Positions 8,365 to 16,076 of a DNA stretch of 64,000 bases are shown in pieces. The notes under the pieces were generated by a model, which saw nothing but the letters and a program-made list of their open reading frames with translations, was not told the origin of the DNA and ran no database searches. The DNA comes from Actinomycetota bacterium (GTDB taxonomy: Bacteria; Actinomycetota; Actinomycetes; Propionibacteriales; Propionibacteriaceae): positions 49,392 through 113,391 of the forward strand of contig JAIUOT010000063.1 of assembly GCA_020161015.1 (NCBI GenBank), written 5' to 3'. The translations under genes were made by a program, and so were the position numbers. How positions within the stretch are numbered: the stretch's first letter is position 1; each line of letters starts with the position of its first letter.

Positions 8365-9081
8365 ATGGGAGCCGTCGACGAGATCCTGTCCAGCATCGAC
8401 CCGGCCCAGCTCGCCGCAGCCCTGGGCACCGACGAGGAGACCGCCCGCGCAGCAGCGGCAGCGGCCATCCCCACCCTGATCACCGGCTTCCAGGCCAACG
8501 CCGCCACCGGCGACGGCGAGGTCGGGCTCGCGACCGCCCTCGGCCGTCACGCCGACGGCGTGTTCGCCGACACGGTGAACCTCGACGAGGTGGACACCGA
8601 GGACGGCCGCAAGATCGTCGCGCACGCCCTCGCCGGCGACCCGTCGCGGCTGCGGGCCGTCGGCGGGCTCGACGGCAGCCTGCTGAGCACCCTGCTGCCC
8701 CTGCTCGCGCCGATCGTCCTGAGCTATCTGGCGAAGAAGCTCGGCATGGGCGGCGCGCAGGCGCCGTCGGCGGGCGGCTCCGGCGACATTCTCGGCGACC
8801 TCCTGGGCGGCATGCTCGGCGGCGCGGCCGGGGGCGGGTCGGCCGGCGGGCTCGGCGACCTGCTCGGCCAGATCCTCGGCGGCGGCCAGCCGGCGTCCGT
8901 GCCGGCGGGCTACGACGGCGGCCCGGACGGCGGGTACGGCGAGCCCGGCGGCGGGGTGTTCGACGCCCCCGGCAACACGACCGGCCTGCAGATCCCCGAC
9001 GACGGCGGCGACGCGACCGCCCCGTCCCGGGGTTCGGGGGACGCGCTCGGCGACCTGCTGGGGCAGATCCTTGGCCGCTGA
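8365..9081 (+). CDS. DUF937 domain-containing protein
   Basis: The protein (238 aa) begins VDEILSSIDPAQLAAALGTD and continues with the Ala-rich helical repeat of DUF937 (YidB-like) proteins up to about residue 110 (LLAPIVLSYLAKKLG). It then has a Gly-rich low-complexity tail with GDLLGGMLGG-type repeats ending LGDLLGQILGR. Family function is unknown. The start ATG has an upstream GAGAGGAG. Its 3' end overlaps the start of maf by 11 bp. In M. tuberculosis maf follows accE5 directly, so this gene is an insertion into the conserved block. Confidence 0.8.
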   Translation: MGAVDEILSSIDPAQLAAALGTDEETARAAAAAAIPTLITGFQANAATGDGEVGLATALGRHADGVFADTVNLDEVDTEDGRKIVAHALAGDPSRLRAVGGLDGSLLSTLLPLLAPIVLSYLAKKLGMGGAQAPSAGGSGDILGDLLGGMLGGAAGGGSAGGLGDLLGQILGGGQPASVPAGYDGGPDGGYGEPGGGVFDAPGNTTGLQIPDDGGDATAPSRGSGDALGDLLGQILGR

Positions 9082-9688
9082 CGCGCCGCGCCTCGTCCTC
9101 GCGTCCGCCTCCCCGGCCCGCCTGGAGACGCTGACCCGCGCCGGGCTGGCCCCGGAGGTGGTGGTCTCCGACGTGGACGAGGACGCCTTCGCCGCCGACG
9201 ACGTCCCCGCGCTCGTGCTCGCACTGGCCACCGCGAAGGCCGCCTCCGTGGCCGCGCGGCTGCCGGCCGGCGTCGACACCCTCGTCGTCGGCTGCGACTC
9301 CCTGCTCGAGCTGGACGGGGAACCGCTGGGCAAGCCGGCCTCCCCCGCCGAGGCCACGCAGCGGTGGCGCAGCATGCGCGGACGGGTCGGCCACCTGCAC
9401 ACCGGGCACCACGTGGTGCGGCTCGGGCCCTCACCGGGGTCCACGTCCGGCGTGGCGACCACCGAGGTGCGCTTCGCCGAGGTGAGCGACGCGGAGATCG
9501 CGGCCTACGTCGCGACCGGCGAGCCGGAACGGGTGGCCGGGGCGTTCACCATCGACGGCCTCGGCGGGGCCTTCGTCACCGCCGTGAGCGGCGACCCGCA
9601 CAACGTGGTCGGCATCAGCCTGCCGCTGCTCCGCGGGCTGTTCGCCGGCCTCGGGGTGTCCTGGCACACGCTGTGGCGCGTCCCCTGA
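9071..9688 (+). CDS. maf: Maf family nucleotide pyrophosphatase
   Basis: The 205-aa protein has the Maf N-terminal signature LVLASASPARLETLTRAG (residues ~7-24), the DSLLELDGEPLGKP segment (~76-89) and the GAFTIDGLGGAFV segment that closes the active site. Maf/Maf-like enzymes hydrolyse dTTP, UTP or modified pyrimidine nucleotides to the monophosphate. The start is probably a TTG overlapping the end of the DUF937 gene, and the family motif begins only six residues later, which supports it. Position after accE matches Rv3282. Confidence 0.9.
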   Translation: MAADAPRLVLASASPARLETLTRAGLAPEVVVSDVDEDAFAADDVPALVLALATAKAASVAARLPAGVDTLVVGCDSLLELDGEPLGKPASPAEATQRWRSMRGRVGHLHTGHHVVRLGPSPGSTSGVATTEVRFAEVSDAEIAAYVATGEPERVAGAFTIDGLGGAFVTAVSGDPHNVVGISLPLLRGLFAGLGVSWHTLWRVP

Positions 9689-9773
9689 GCGGGCCGCGGC
9701 ATCGGGACGGCGAGCGATCCCCGCAACCGTGCCACCGCCCGTCCGTGCGCCCGGACGCTAGCCTTGGAGGGCC

Positions 9774-10682
9774 ATGACGAACACCGAGAAGCTGCCCGAG
9801 CTGGCAGAGAAGAAGGCCCTCCTGCCGGCCTGGCTGCGGGCGATGCGACCCAAGCAGTGGGTGAAGAACGTCCTCGTGCTGGCGGCCCCCCTGGCCGCCG
9901 GACGCCTCTTCGAGCCGTCGGTACTGATGCAGTCGCTGTGGGCGTTCCTGTCGTTCTCCCTTGTCAGCGCGTCGATCTACCTGATCAACGACAGCCGTGA
10001 CGTCGAGGCGGACCGGCTGCACCCCAAGAAGCGGTTCCGGCCGATCGCCGCCGGAGAGCTGGCCATCCCGACCGCCTACGTGCTCGCGGCCGTGACGCTG
10101 GCTGCCTCCCTGGCGATCGGGTTCTGGACGGCACCGCTGCTCGGGGTGACGCTGGCCGCCTACTGGGTGCTCCAGGTCATCTACTCGCTGTTCCTGAAGC
10201 ACCAGCCGATCATCGACCTGGCCATGGTGGCGGCCGGCTTCCTCCTGCGCGCGGTGGCCGGTGGTGTCGCGGCCGACATCCCGCTGTCGCAGTGGTTCCT
10301 GCTCGTGGCATCGTTCGGCTCGCTGTTCATGGTGGCCGGCAAGCGGTACTCCGAGCTGAAGGAGCTGGGCACGGAAGCCCGCACGCGCGCCAGCCTCGAG
10401 CGCTACACCAAGTCCTACCTGCGCGAGGTGTGGTCGGTCTCGATCGCCATCGTGATCATGTCCTACAGCCTGTGGGCCTTCGAGCAGGCCGGCAACCAAC
10501 TGTGGGGCATCCCCTGGACGACGATCTCGATCGCGCCGTTCACCCTCGCGGTGCTGCGCTACGCGATGCGCGTCGACCAGGGCACGGCCGGGGAGCCGGA
10601 GGACGTGGTGCTGTCCGACACGATCCTCCAGGTGCTCGCCGTGCTCTGGGTGGTCCCCGTCGCGATCGCGGTGTTCTGGTGA
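9774..10682 (+). CDS. Decaprenyl-phosphate phosphoribosyltransferase (UbiA family)
   Basis: The 302-aa UbiA-fold membrane protein has about nine helices. Two Asp-rich motifs are visible: RPKQWVKNVLVLAAPLAAG (residues ~24-42) and NDSRDVEADRLHPKKRFRPI (~74-93), of which the HPxKxxRP form is characteristic of DPPR synthase (Rv3806c-like). The enzyme transfers 5-phosphoribose from PRPP to decaprenyl phosphate, the first step to decaprenyl-phosphoryl-arabinose for arabinan synthesis. An upstream TAGCCT and a GGAGGG before the ATG provide promoter and ribosome site. The stop overlaps the next gene's GTG by 3 bp. Confidence 0.9.
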   Translation: MTNTEKLPELAEKKALLPAWLRAMRPKQWVKNVLVLAAPLAAGRLFEPSVLMQSLWAFLSFSLVSASIYLINDSRDVEADRLHPKKRFRPIAAGELAIPTAYVLAAVTLAASLAIGFWTAPLLGVTLAAYWVLQVIYSLFLKHQPIIDLAMVAAGFLLRAVAGGVAADIPLSQWFLLVASFGSLFMVAGKRYSELKELGTEARTRASLERYTKSYLREVWSVSIAIVIMSYSLWAFEQAGNQLWGIPWTTISIAPFTLAVLRYAMRVDQGTAGEPEDVVLSDTILQVLAVLWVVPVAIAVFW

Positions 10683-11356
10683 GCCGCCCGGTCGCGCTGG
10701 TCACCGGCGGCTCGCGGGGCATCGGACGCGCGATCGCCCAGGCGCTCTCGCCCACCCACCACGTGCTGGTCGGGGGCAGGGACGCCGACCGCCTGCGCGA
10801 GGTCGTCGCGGGCCTGGAGTCGGCGGAGCCGTTCGCCGTCGACCTCACCGACGAGGCCGCGCTCGCCGCTGCGGTGGCCGGCATCGAGCGGCTCGACGTG
10901 CTGGTGCACTCCGCGGGGCTGGTCGCGTTCGGCCCGCTCGCCGAGACCACCACGGCGGAGTGGCGGGAGGTCATGGAGCTGAACGTGGTCGCCCCGGCGA
11001 CCCTGACCCGCGTCCTCCTGCCGGCGCTGCGGGCCGCCCACGGCCTGGTGGTGTTCCTGAACTCCGGCGCGGGGCTGGCGACCTACCGCGGCTTCTCGGT
11101 CTACTCGGCCTCGAAGTTCGCCCTCACCGCCCTCGCCGACGCCCTGCGCCAGGACGAGCGGGGCCGCATCCGCGTGACCTCGATCCACCCCGGGCGTGTG
11201 GCCACCGACATGCAGGCCCAGCTGACCTCGCTCCAGGGCATGCCCTACGTGCCGGACGCGCACCTCGACCCCGCCGACGTCGCACGGGCCGTCCGCATGG
11301 CCGTCGACCTGCCGCGCGACGCCAGCCTGGACGCCCTGCGGATCAACCCCGTCTGA
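10679..11356 (+). CDS. Short-chain dehydrogenase/reductase (SDR)
   Basis: The 225-aa Rossmann protein has the cofactor motif TGGSRGIGRAIA (residues ~9-20), HSAGL in place of NNAG, a catalytic Ser in LNSGAG and the YSASK motif (Tyr and Lys present). The C-terminus RINPV is short. GTG start overlaps the stop of the DPPR synthase gene (GTGA), so it is co-translated with it. In mycobacteria DPPR is later epimerised by DprE1/DprE2. This protein is a classical SDR rather than a clear DprE2, so a role in the same pathway is only suggested by coupling. Confidence 0.85.
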   Translation: MSRPVALVTGGSRGIGRAIAQALSPTHHVLVGGRDADRLREVVAGLESAEPFAVDLTDEAALAAAVAGIERLDVLVHSAGLVAFGPLAETTTAEWREVMELNVVAPATLTRVLLPALRAAHGLVVFLNSGAGLATYRGFSVYSASKFALTALADALRQDERGRIRVTSIHPGRVATDMQAQLTSLQGMPYVPDAHLDPADVARAVRMAVDLPRDASLDALRINPV

Positions 11357-11370
11357 ACCGGCCGCCGCCG

Positions 11371-11778
11371 CTACCGCTGGGCCAGGCCGGCCAGCGTGGG
11401 CGCGCCCCACACGGCGAGCCCGAGGACGGCAAGGTTGACCACCGTCGAGCCCGCGAGCGAGCTCGTGGGCAGGGCTGCCGGGACGAGGGCCGACGCCACC
11501 AGTGAGGTGATCGCCGACGCGACCGCCACCTCCCGCCACCACGGCAGGCCGGTCGCCAGCGCACCGGCGGCCACGAGGAAGCCGAGGGTGGGCGCCGCGT
11601 ACAGCGCCCCGGCCACCGTCGCGCCCAGCCGGTCCCCGAGCAGCGGGTCGAGGGCCCAGGACCGGGTGGACACCTTCTCGAACGTCGCCAGCCCCCAGGC
11701 CGGCAGCCAGCCCAGCACGTGTCCGATTCCGTGGGCACCCAGCACCGCCGCTCCGGCCAGGCCGAGGGGGATGTTCAT
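11371..11778 (-). CDS. Small four-helix membrane protein, TetR-controlled
   Basis: The 135-aa protein has four hydrophobic segments: AAVLGAHGIGHVLGWLPAWG, then VAGALYAAPTLGFLVAAGAL, then VASAITSLVASALVPAAL, and a final VVNLAVLGLAVWG. The family is of unknown function and commonly sits next to TetR regulators. The ATG is preceded by GGAGAA at the right distance. It diverges from a TetR gene across a pair of palindromic operators, so expression is almost certainly controlled by that repressor. A transport or membrane-stress role is possible but unsupported. Confidence 0.75.
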   Translation of the reverse strand: MNIPLGLAGAAVLGAHGIGHVLGWLPAWGLATFEKVSTRSWALDPLLGDRLGATVAGALYAAPTLGFLVAAGALATGLPWWREVAVASAITSLVASALVPAALPTSSLAGSTVVNLAVLGLAVWGAPTLAGLAQR

Positions 11779-11794
11779 GTCAGTTCTCCTCTCT

Positions 11795-11826
11795 GCGTAC
11801 GTTGTACGCTTGCGTACGTCGTACGC
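11795..11826. promoter_or_regulatory. Tandem TetR operators
   Basis: Two 15-bp near-palindromes lie here: GCGTACGTTGTACGC at 11795-11809 and GCGTACGTCGTACGC at 11812-11826. Their centres are 17 bp apart. They lie in the 67-bp gap between the divergent membrane-protein and TetR genes and overlap the likely promoters of both, so autoregulation plus control of the neighbour is expected. Confidence 0.75.
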
Positions 11827-11845
11827 TACGTCTACGGTGGAACCC

Positions 11846-12472
11846 GTGTCAAGCGAACGAGTCCCCCTGTCCCGTCCGGCCATCGCCGCCGCAGCCATCG
11901 ACCTGCTGGACGAGGTGGGCGTCGACGGGCTCACCATGCGCGCGGTCGCCGCACGCCTGGGCTCGGGCACGATGTCGCTGTACCGCCACGTCGCCGGCCG
12001 TGACGAGCTGCTCGACCTGGTCGTCACCGAGCTCACCGACCGGATCGAGTTCGGCACGCCGTCCGGCGACTGGCGCACCGACCTGGCGTCCGTGGCCCGC
12101 CACACCAGGCGGGCGCTCGTGAGCAGGCCCCAGCTCACGCTGCTGCTCACCGCACGCGCCGGGTCCACCGCCGCCACCCTGCGCGCCCTGGACCACACGC
12201 TGGGCATCCTGCGCGCGGCGGGGCTGGGGCCGCGCGAGGCCGTCCGGACGAACCACGCCCTGGGCAACCTGGTCGCGGGCGCGGCACTGTGGGAGGCCGA
12301 GGGCCGCCGCGCCCCCGTCCCCACACGGGACGCTCCCGCGCCGTCACGGGAGAACCTCGCCTGGGCCGCGGGGGAGCTCTTCGCCGGCACGCCTGAGGAC
12401 CGGTTCGAGTACGGCCTCCGGCTGCTCCTGGACGGCATCGAGGCCAGCCTCGCCGGAGGGTCGCCCGCCTAG
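11846..12472 (+). CDS. TetR family transcriptional regulator
   Basis: The 208-aa protein has an N-terminal HTH: AAAAIDLLDEVGVDGLTMRA, then VAARLGSGTMSLYRHVAGRDELL (residues ~11-55), followed by an all-helical ligand-binding domain of the TetR_C_1 (tetracycline-repressor-like) type ending FEYGLRLLLDGIEA. Such repressors release DNA on binding a small molecule. Start at GTG 11846 is supported by TACGGT 7 nt upstream and by the HTH beginning soon after. A GTG three codons earlier is possible. It is divergent from its presumed target membrane protein and convergent with a DHFR-like gene. Confidence 0.88.
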   Translation: MSSERVPLSRPAIAAAAIDLLDEVGVDGLTMRAVAARLGSGTMSLYRHVAGRDELLDLVVTELTDRIEFGTPSGDWRTDLASVARHTRRALVSRPQLTLLLTARAGSTAATLRALDHTLGILRAAGLGPREAVRTNHALGNLVAGAALWEAEGRRAPVPTRDAPAPSRENLAWAAGELFAGTPEDRFEYGLRLLLDGIEASLAGGSPA

Positions 12473-12491
12473 GGACGCCGGCGGAGGCCCG

Positions 12492-13109
12492 TCAGCGCTG
12501 CCCGGCGCCGGCGGCGTCCCTGCGCACCGGATAGCGCAGGTGCGTGACGCCGACGCCCTGCACGACCGTGGGGTCGCCGAGCACGACCGGCGCCCCGTCG
12601 AGGTTGTCGAACAGGCGGACGCCGGAGCCGAGCAGGACGGCGGCGACGTCGATGCTCAGCTCGTCCAGCAGCCCCGCCGCCAGCAACTGGCGGATCACGT
12701 CCGGCCCGTGCACGCCGACGTCCTTCCCACCCGCTGCCTCCCGCGCCTGCGACACGGCCTCGGCGACGCCCCCGGTGACGAAGTGGAACGACGAGCCGGG
12801 GCGCGGCCACCCGGCGGGCACCTCGTGGGTCACGACGAAGGCGGGCCCCCACGCGTGGTTCCCGCCCCAGCCCCCCGCCACCTCGAACGTCCGGCGCCCG
12901 GTGAGCACTGCGCCGAGGCCCGCGGTGAGGCCGCGGACGTGCTCCGCGCTCGCCGGCGAGAGCCGGAAGGTCATCGGCTCAGCCCCGCCCGTGCGCACCT
13001 CGACCTCACCGGAGGTGAAGTACCAGCCGAACACCGCGGCGAGGCCGCCGGCCGCGTCGGCCACGAACCCGTCCAGCGACATGGACATGATCGCGATCAC
13101 CCTGGACAC
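12492..13109 (-). CDS. Dihydrofolate reductase family protein (RibD C-terminal-like), copy 1
   Basis: The 205-aa protein has the RibD_C/DHFR fold: it opens VIAIMSMSLDGFVADAAGGL (residues ~4-23), has LTGRRTFEVAGGWGGNH in the middle, then VGVHGPDVIRQLLAAGLLDE and a C-terminal LGSGVRLFDNL. Family members are NADPH-dependent reductases. Most paralogues of this stand-alone type have no assigned substrate. The GTG start has a strong GGAGGAGG 7 nt upstream (13117-13124). A paralogue lies at 56987-57616. It is convergent with the TetR gene, with 19 bp between the stops. Confidence 0.88.
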   Translation of the reverse strand: MSRVIAIMSMSLDGFVADAAGGLAAVFGWYFTSGEVEVRTGGAEPMTFRLSPASAEHVRGLTAGLGAVLTGRRTFEVAGGWGGNHAWGPAFVVTHEVPAGWPRPGSSFHFVTGGVAEAVSQAREAAGGKDVGVHGPDVIRQLLAAGLLDELSIDVAAVLLGSGVRLFDNLDGAPVVLGDPTVVQGVGVTHLRYPVRRDAAGAGQR

Positions 13110-13567
13110 CGCTGCACCTCCTCCGGCGCACGGCACGCGCGGGAACGCGGGACGGGCCCGCCGCTCCGGCGCCGGGGACACCACCGGGCGTGCGCAGGGA
13201 ACCACCTTCACACGGTCGTTCACGCCGGACAAGCAGATATCGGCCTCGACCGCGACAAGGATGGCATCGCCTGCGAGAGGCGCTGACGACGCCACCGGCA
13301 ACCTGGCCGGATGGCCAGAACCTGGCCCGGGCGGATGGCCATCCGGCCATCGCCGCGTGTCCGGCAGCGGTGAGGCGCGCCTCCGGCGGGGACAATGGCG
13401 ACGCCTCCCACCCCTGGGACGACGATGGTGCCGGCGTGGCGGCCGCAGGCTGGAGGGGATGGTTCCTGCGCGCTGCCACGCCCCATCGCCGGTCGCGTTC
13501 CGCATCGTCGCGGGGCATGGTCTAGCGTCGTGCCTGCACCGACCAGCCACCCACCGACGAGGTTCAC
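13110..13567. other. Intergenic region with vestigial gene end and histidine-kinase promoter
   Basis: This 458-bp gap holds the DHFR-like gene's ribosome site, a short remnant of an excalibur coding sequence, a GC-rich GGATGGCC/GGCCATCC inverted-repeat cluster around 13305-13355, and TAGCGT (13523-13528), the likely -10 of the histidine-kinase gene. No complete gene is visible. Confidence 0.6.
13215..13286 (+). pseudogene. Remnant of an excalibur calcium-binding domain gene
   Basis: In the frame ending at the TGA 13284-13286 the translation is HAGQADIGLDRDKDGIACER. DRDKDGIACE is the diagnostic end of the excalibur domain, a short Ca-binding motif on secreted actinobacterial proteins. The usual upstream half (aromatic-x-N-C and Ala-rich helix) and any signal peptide are missing, and the frame upstream is low-complexity Arg/Gly. 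It looks like the 3' scrap of a decayed gene. The alternative is chance resemblance over about 10 residues. Confidence 0.4.
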
Positions 13568-14719
13568 GTGATCGACCCGGCACCGCTCACCCCGGCGCCG
13601 CCGCGTCCCGGGCGACGGCTCCTCCAGCCGGGCAACATCGAGATCGTCCTCGCCGCCGTCCTCGCGCTGGTGACGATCGCCCTCGACGGCCTGACGGGCC
13701 GGCCCTGGCCACCGCTGGCCCTCGACCTGGCAGCCTGCACCGCCGCGGCACTCTCCGGGCGGTGGCCACGGTCGTCCGCCGTGGTGCTCGGCGTCCTGCT
13801 CAGCACCTACCTGGTGATCCCTCCGGGCTGGGCGACCATGGGCGAGTACGCGCTGCTGATCCCGATCCTCGGCGCGGGCATGCGCGGACGCCGGCTCCTC
13901 CGGCTGGTCGAGTCGGTCGCCTACTGGCTGATCCTGGTGGGGCTGATGCTGCAGAACGCCCCGTCCTTGTCCGGCGGCCTGCTGGGCGGACTGGTGTGGG
14001 CCGTCCTGATCGGGCTGCAGTGGCTGATCGGCAACGTCTTCGTCACCGTGGCCGACGCGCACCGGCAGGCCCACCGGGCAGCGATCGTGCTGCAACGCCA
14101 GCAGGTGGCCCTCGAACTCCACGACACCGTGGCCCGCTCGCTCAGCACCCTCGCGATGACCGCAGAACGCGCCCGCGTGCGCGGTGCGGCCTCCCCGGAC
14201 GACCTCGACCTCATCGCCCGGACGGCGAGCGACTCCGTCGGCCAGCTGCGCCAGGTCATCACCCTCCTGGGCAGCCCGGACGCGGGGCCGCCCGTGGAAC
14301 GGAACCCGACCGGGCTCCCCGACGTCCTCGCCTCCGCCGAGGCCGCGCTCGCCCGCCACGGGTTCACCCCGCGCGTGCACGTCAGCGGCGACCCGGAGCT
14401 GCTGGGCGCGGAGGCCGGCGAGCTCCTCGGCGCCGCGAGCGCGGAGGCGCTCCACAACATCGTCACGCACGGCGATCCCGACCAGGCCTGCCTGGTCTCG
14501 GCGGAGATCACCCCCACCGGGGCCGTGCTCCAGTTCGCGAACGCGCCCCGCGGCGATGCGCCGGCCACCCACGGCACGTCGCTGGGGCTGGGAGCGCTGC
14601 GGCAGCGGATCGAGGCGGCCGGCGGACGGGTGACCGCGGGCCGCGCGGACAGCCAGTGGCTGACGAGGGTCGACCTGCCCCTTCCGCTCACCACCTCCGA
14701 CGGCGAGCCCGTCCGGTGA
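13568..14719 (+). CDS. Sensor histidine kinase (NarL/DesK type)
   Basis: The 383-aa protein has an N-terminal membrane region of about five helices (residues ~15-160), then a HisKA_3-like dimerisation box with the phospho-acceptor His in VALELHDTVARSLS (~178-191). A degenerate HATPase domain follows, containing the N-box AEALHNIVTHG and a glycine box SLGLGALRQRIEAAGGRV near the C-terminus. Such kinases sense an extracellular or membrane signal and pass phosphate to a LuxR-type regulator. The GTG start has GAGG upstream. It overlaps the response-regulator gene by 4 bp. The partner regulator has lost its phospho-acceptor (see next gene). Confidence 0.9.
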   Translation: MIDPAPLTPAPPRPGRRLLQPGNIEIVLAAVLALVTIALDGLTGRPWPPLALDLAACTAAALSGRWPRSSAVVLGVLLSTYLVIPPGWATMGEYALLIPILGAGMRGRRLLRLVESVAYWLILVGLMLQNAPSLSGGLLGGLVWAVLIGLQWLIGNVFVTVADAHRQAHRAAIVLQRQQVALELHDTVARSLSTLAMTAERARVRGAASPDDLDLIARTASDSVGQLRQVITLLGSPDAGPPVERNPTGLPDVLASAEAALARHGFTPRVHVSGDPELLGAEAGELLGAASAEALHNIVTHGDPDQACLVSAEITPTGAVLQFANAPRGDAPATHGTSLGLGALRQRIEAAGGRVTAGRADSQWLTRVDLPLPLTTSDGEPVR

Positions 14720-15357
14720 GCGCCCCGATCAGCGTCCTCGTGGTCGACGACGACCTCTTCGTCCGCGAGACCCTGACCGACTACCTGCGCGACGCAGACG
14801 ACCTCACCCTCGCCGGCACCTACCCGGACGCGGAGAGCGCCCTGCCGGCCGTCGGGGAACACCGGCCAGACGTCGTGCTGATGGTCGTCCGCCTGCCCGG
14901 GATGAGCGGGATCGAGGCGACCCGCGAGGTGACCCGCCGCTCCGCGGGCACCCGCGTCCTCGCGCTCACCTCGTTCGGCGACGCCGACGTGGTCGTGCAG
15001 ATGCTCGCCGCGGGAGCGCACGGCTTCCTGTTGAAGAGCACGCGGGCCCAGACGCTCCTGCACGCCATCCGGGTGGCGCACAGCGGGCTGGCCGTCGTCC
15101 CGCAGGACACGCTGCAGGAGTGGGCCACGGGCCGGCTGGCCGCCGGCGGGCCCGTGCTCTCCGCGCGCGAGCAAGCAGTCCTCCGCGGCCTTGACCTCGG
15201 GCTGACCAACCGCCAGATCGCCGCAGAACTCTACCTGTCGACCTCCACGGTGAAGGCCCACGTCGCGGACCTCCTGCGCAAGCTGGACGCGCCGACGCGC
15301 ACCCGGGTCGTGGCCAGGGCCCACGCGCTGGGGATGCTGCCGGGCGCCGACGGCTGA
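14716..15357 (+). CDS. LuxR-type response regulator with degenerate receiver domain
   Basis: The 213-aa protein has a receiver domain (residues ~5-120) and a LuxR/FixJ HTH (NRQIAAELYLSTSTVKAHVA, ~171-190). The acidic pair VVDDD (11-12), the Thr in ALTSFG (~85) and the Lys in FLLKST (~105) are conserved. The phospho-acceptor position, normally the D of VLMDVRLPGM, reads VLMVVRLPGM: Val57, codon GTC at 14884-14886. One A-to-T change would explain it. The regulator is therefore unlikely to be activated by ordinary aspartyl phosphorylation. GTG start overlaps the kinase stop. It ends convergent with a LysE exporter gene. Confidence 0.9.
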   Translation: MSAPISVLVVDDDLFVRETLTDYLRDADDLTLAGTYPDAESALPAVGEHRPDVVLMVVRLPGMSGIEATREVTRRSAGTRVLALTSFGDADVVVQMLAAGAHGFLLKSTRAQTLLHAIRVAHSGLAVVPQDTLQEWATGRLAAGGPVLSAREQAVLRGLDLGLTNRQIAAELYLSTSTVKAHVADLLRKLDAPTRTRVVARAHALGMLPGADG

Positions 15358-15385
15358 GCCGGACGGGGTGCTGGCGGCCCCGGCC

Positions 15386-16015
15386 TCAGCGCTCGAGGCC
15401 GAGCACCAGCCCGAAGCCGAGCATCGCGGTGCCCGCGGCCCCGTCGATCACGCGGGCCCCCCGCCGGCTGGTGAGGAAGCCGCGGACGGCGTGCGCGCCG
15501 AGGATCACCACCGTGAACCAGGCGAACGCCACCAGCACGTGCACGCCGGCCAGCACGGCGCCGGCCAGCACCGGGGGGATGCCCGCCGGGAGGAAGAGCG
15601 GGAGCACCGTCAGGTAGAACACCGCCATCTTGGGGTTGAGCAGGTCGGTGAGCAGTCCCTTGACGAAGGCCTCGCGGGCGGAGTCGACCGCGCCGGAGGC
15701 CAGATCGGCGTGGGTCACGTCGCCGCGCACCGCTGCGCGCAGGTAGCTCCACGCGAGGTAGGCGAGGAACGCCACACCGGCCCAGCGCAGCACCGAGTAG
15801 GCCACCTCGGACGCGACGAAGAGCGCGGCGATCCCCGCGGCGGCGGCGATCCCCCACAGCAGGGCTCCCAGCCCGATGCCGGCGGCGGCGGCGAAGGCCG
15901 TCCGACGACCGGCGCGCAGCGCCTGGCGCAGCACCAGCACCGTGTCGAGCCCGGGGGTCACCGCGACCACCGCGGCCAGCGCGGTGAAGCCGAGGAGGGA
16001 CTGTGCCAGCGTCAC
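15386..16015 (-). CDS. LysE family translocator
   Basis: The 209-aa protein has six hydrophobic segments and the family hallmark AVTPGLDTVLVLRQAL (residues ~18-33), near the exporter signature TPGP. Members export basic or neutral amino acids or their derivatives. The GTG start has TACCAT 6 nt upstream (leaderless). It is complete, unlike the LysE relative at the window start, and has no adjacent Lrp regulator. The neighbouring genes do not show the substrate. Confidence 0.88.
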   Translation of the reverse strand: MTLAQSLLGFTALAAVVAVTPGLDTVLVLRQALRAGRRTAFAAAAGIGLGALLWGIAAAAGIAALFVASEVAYSVLRWAGVAFLAYLAWSYLRAAVRGDVTHADLASGAVDSAREAFVKGLLTDLLNPKMAVFYLTVLPLFLPAGIPPVLAGAVLAGVHVLVAFAWFTVVILGAHAVRGFLTSRRGARVIDGAAGTAMLGFGLVLGLER

Positions 16016-16076
16016 GGCAGCATGGTAGGGCGCGGCCGTGCCCTCACCGGCTACCGGGCCGGAGCGCGGGACCCGC

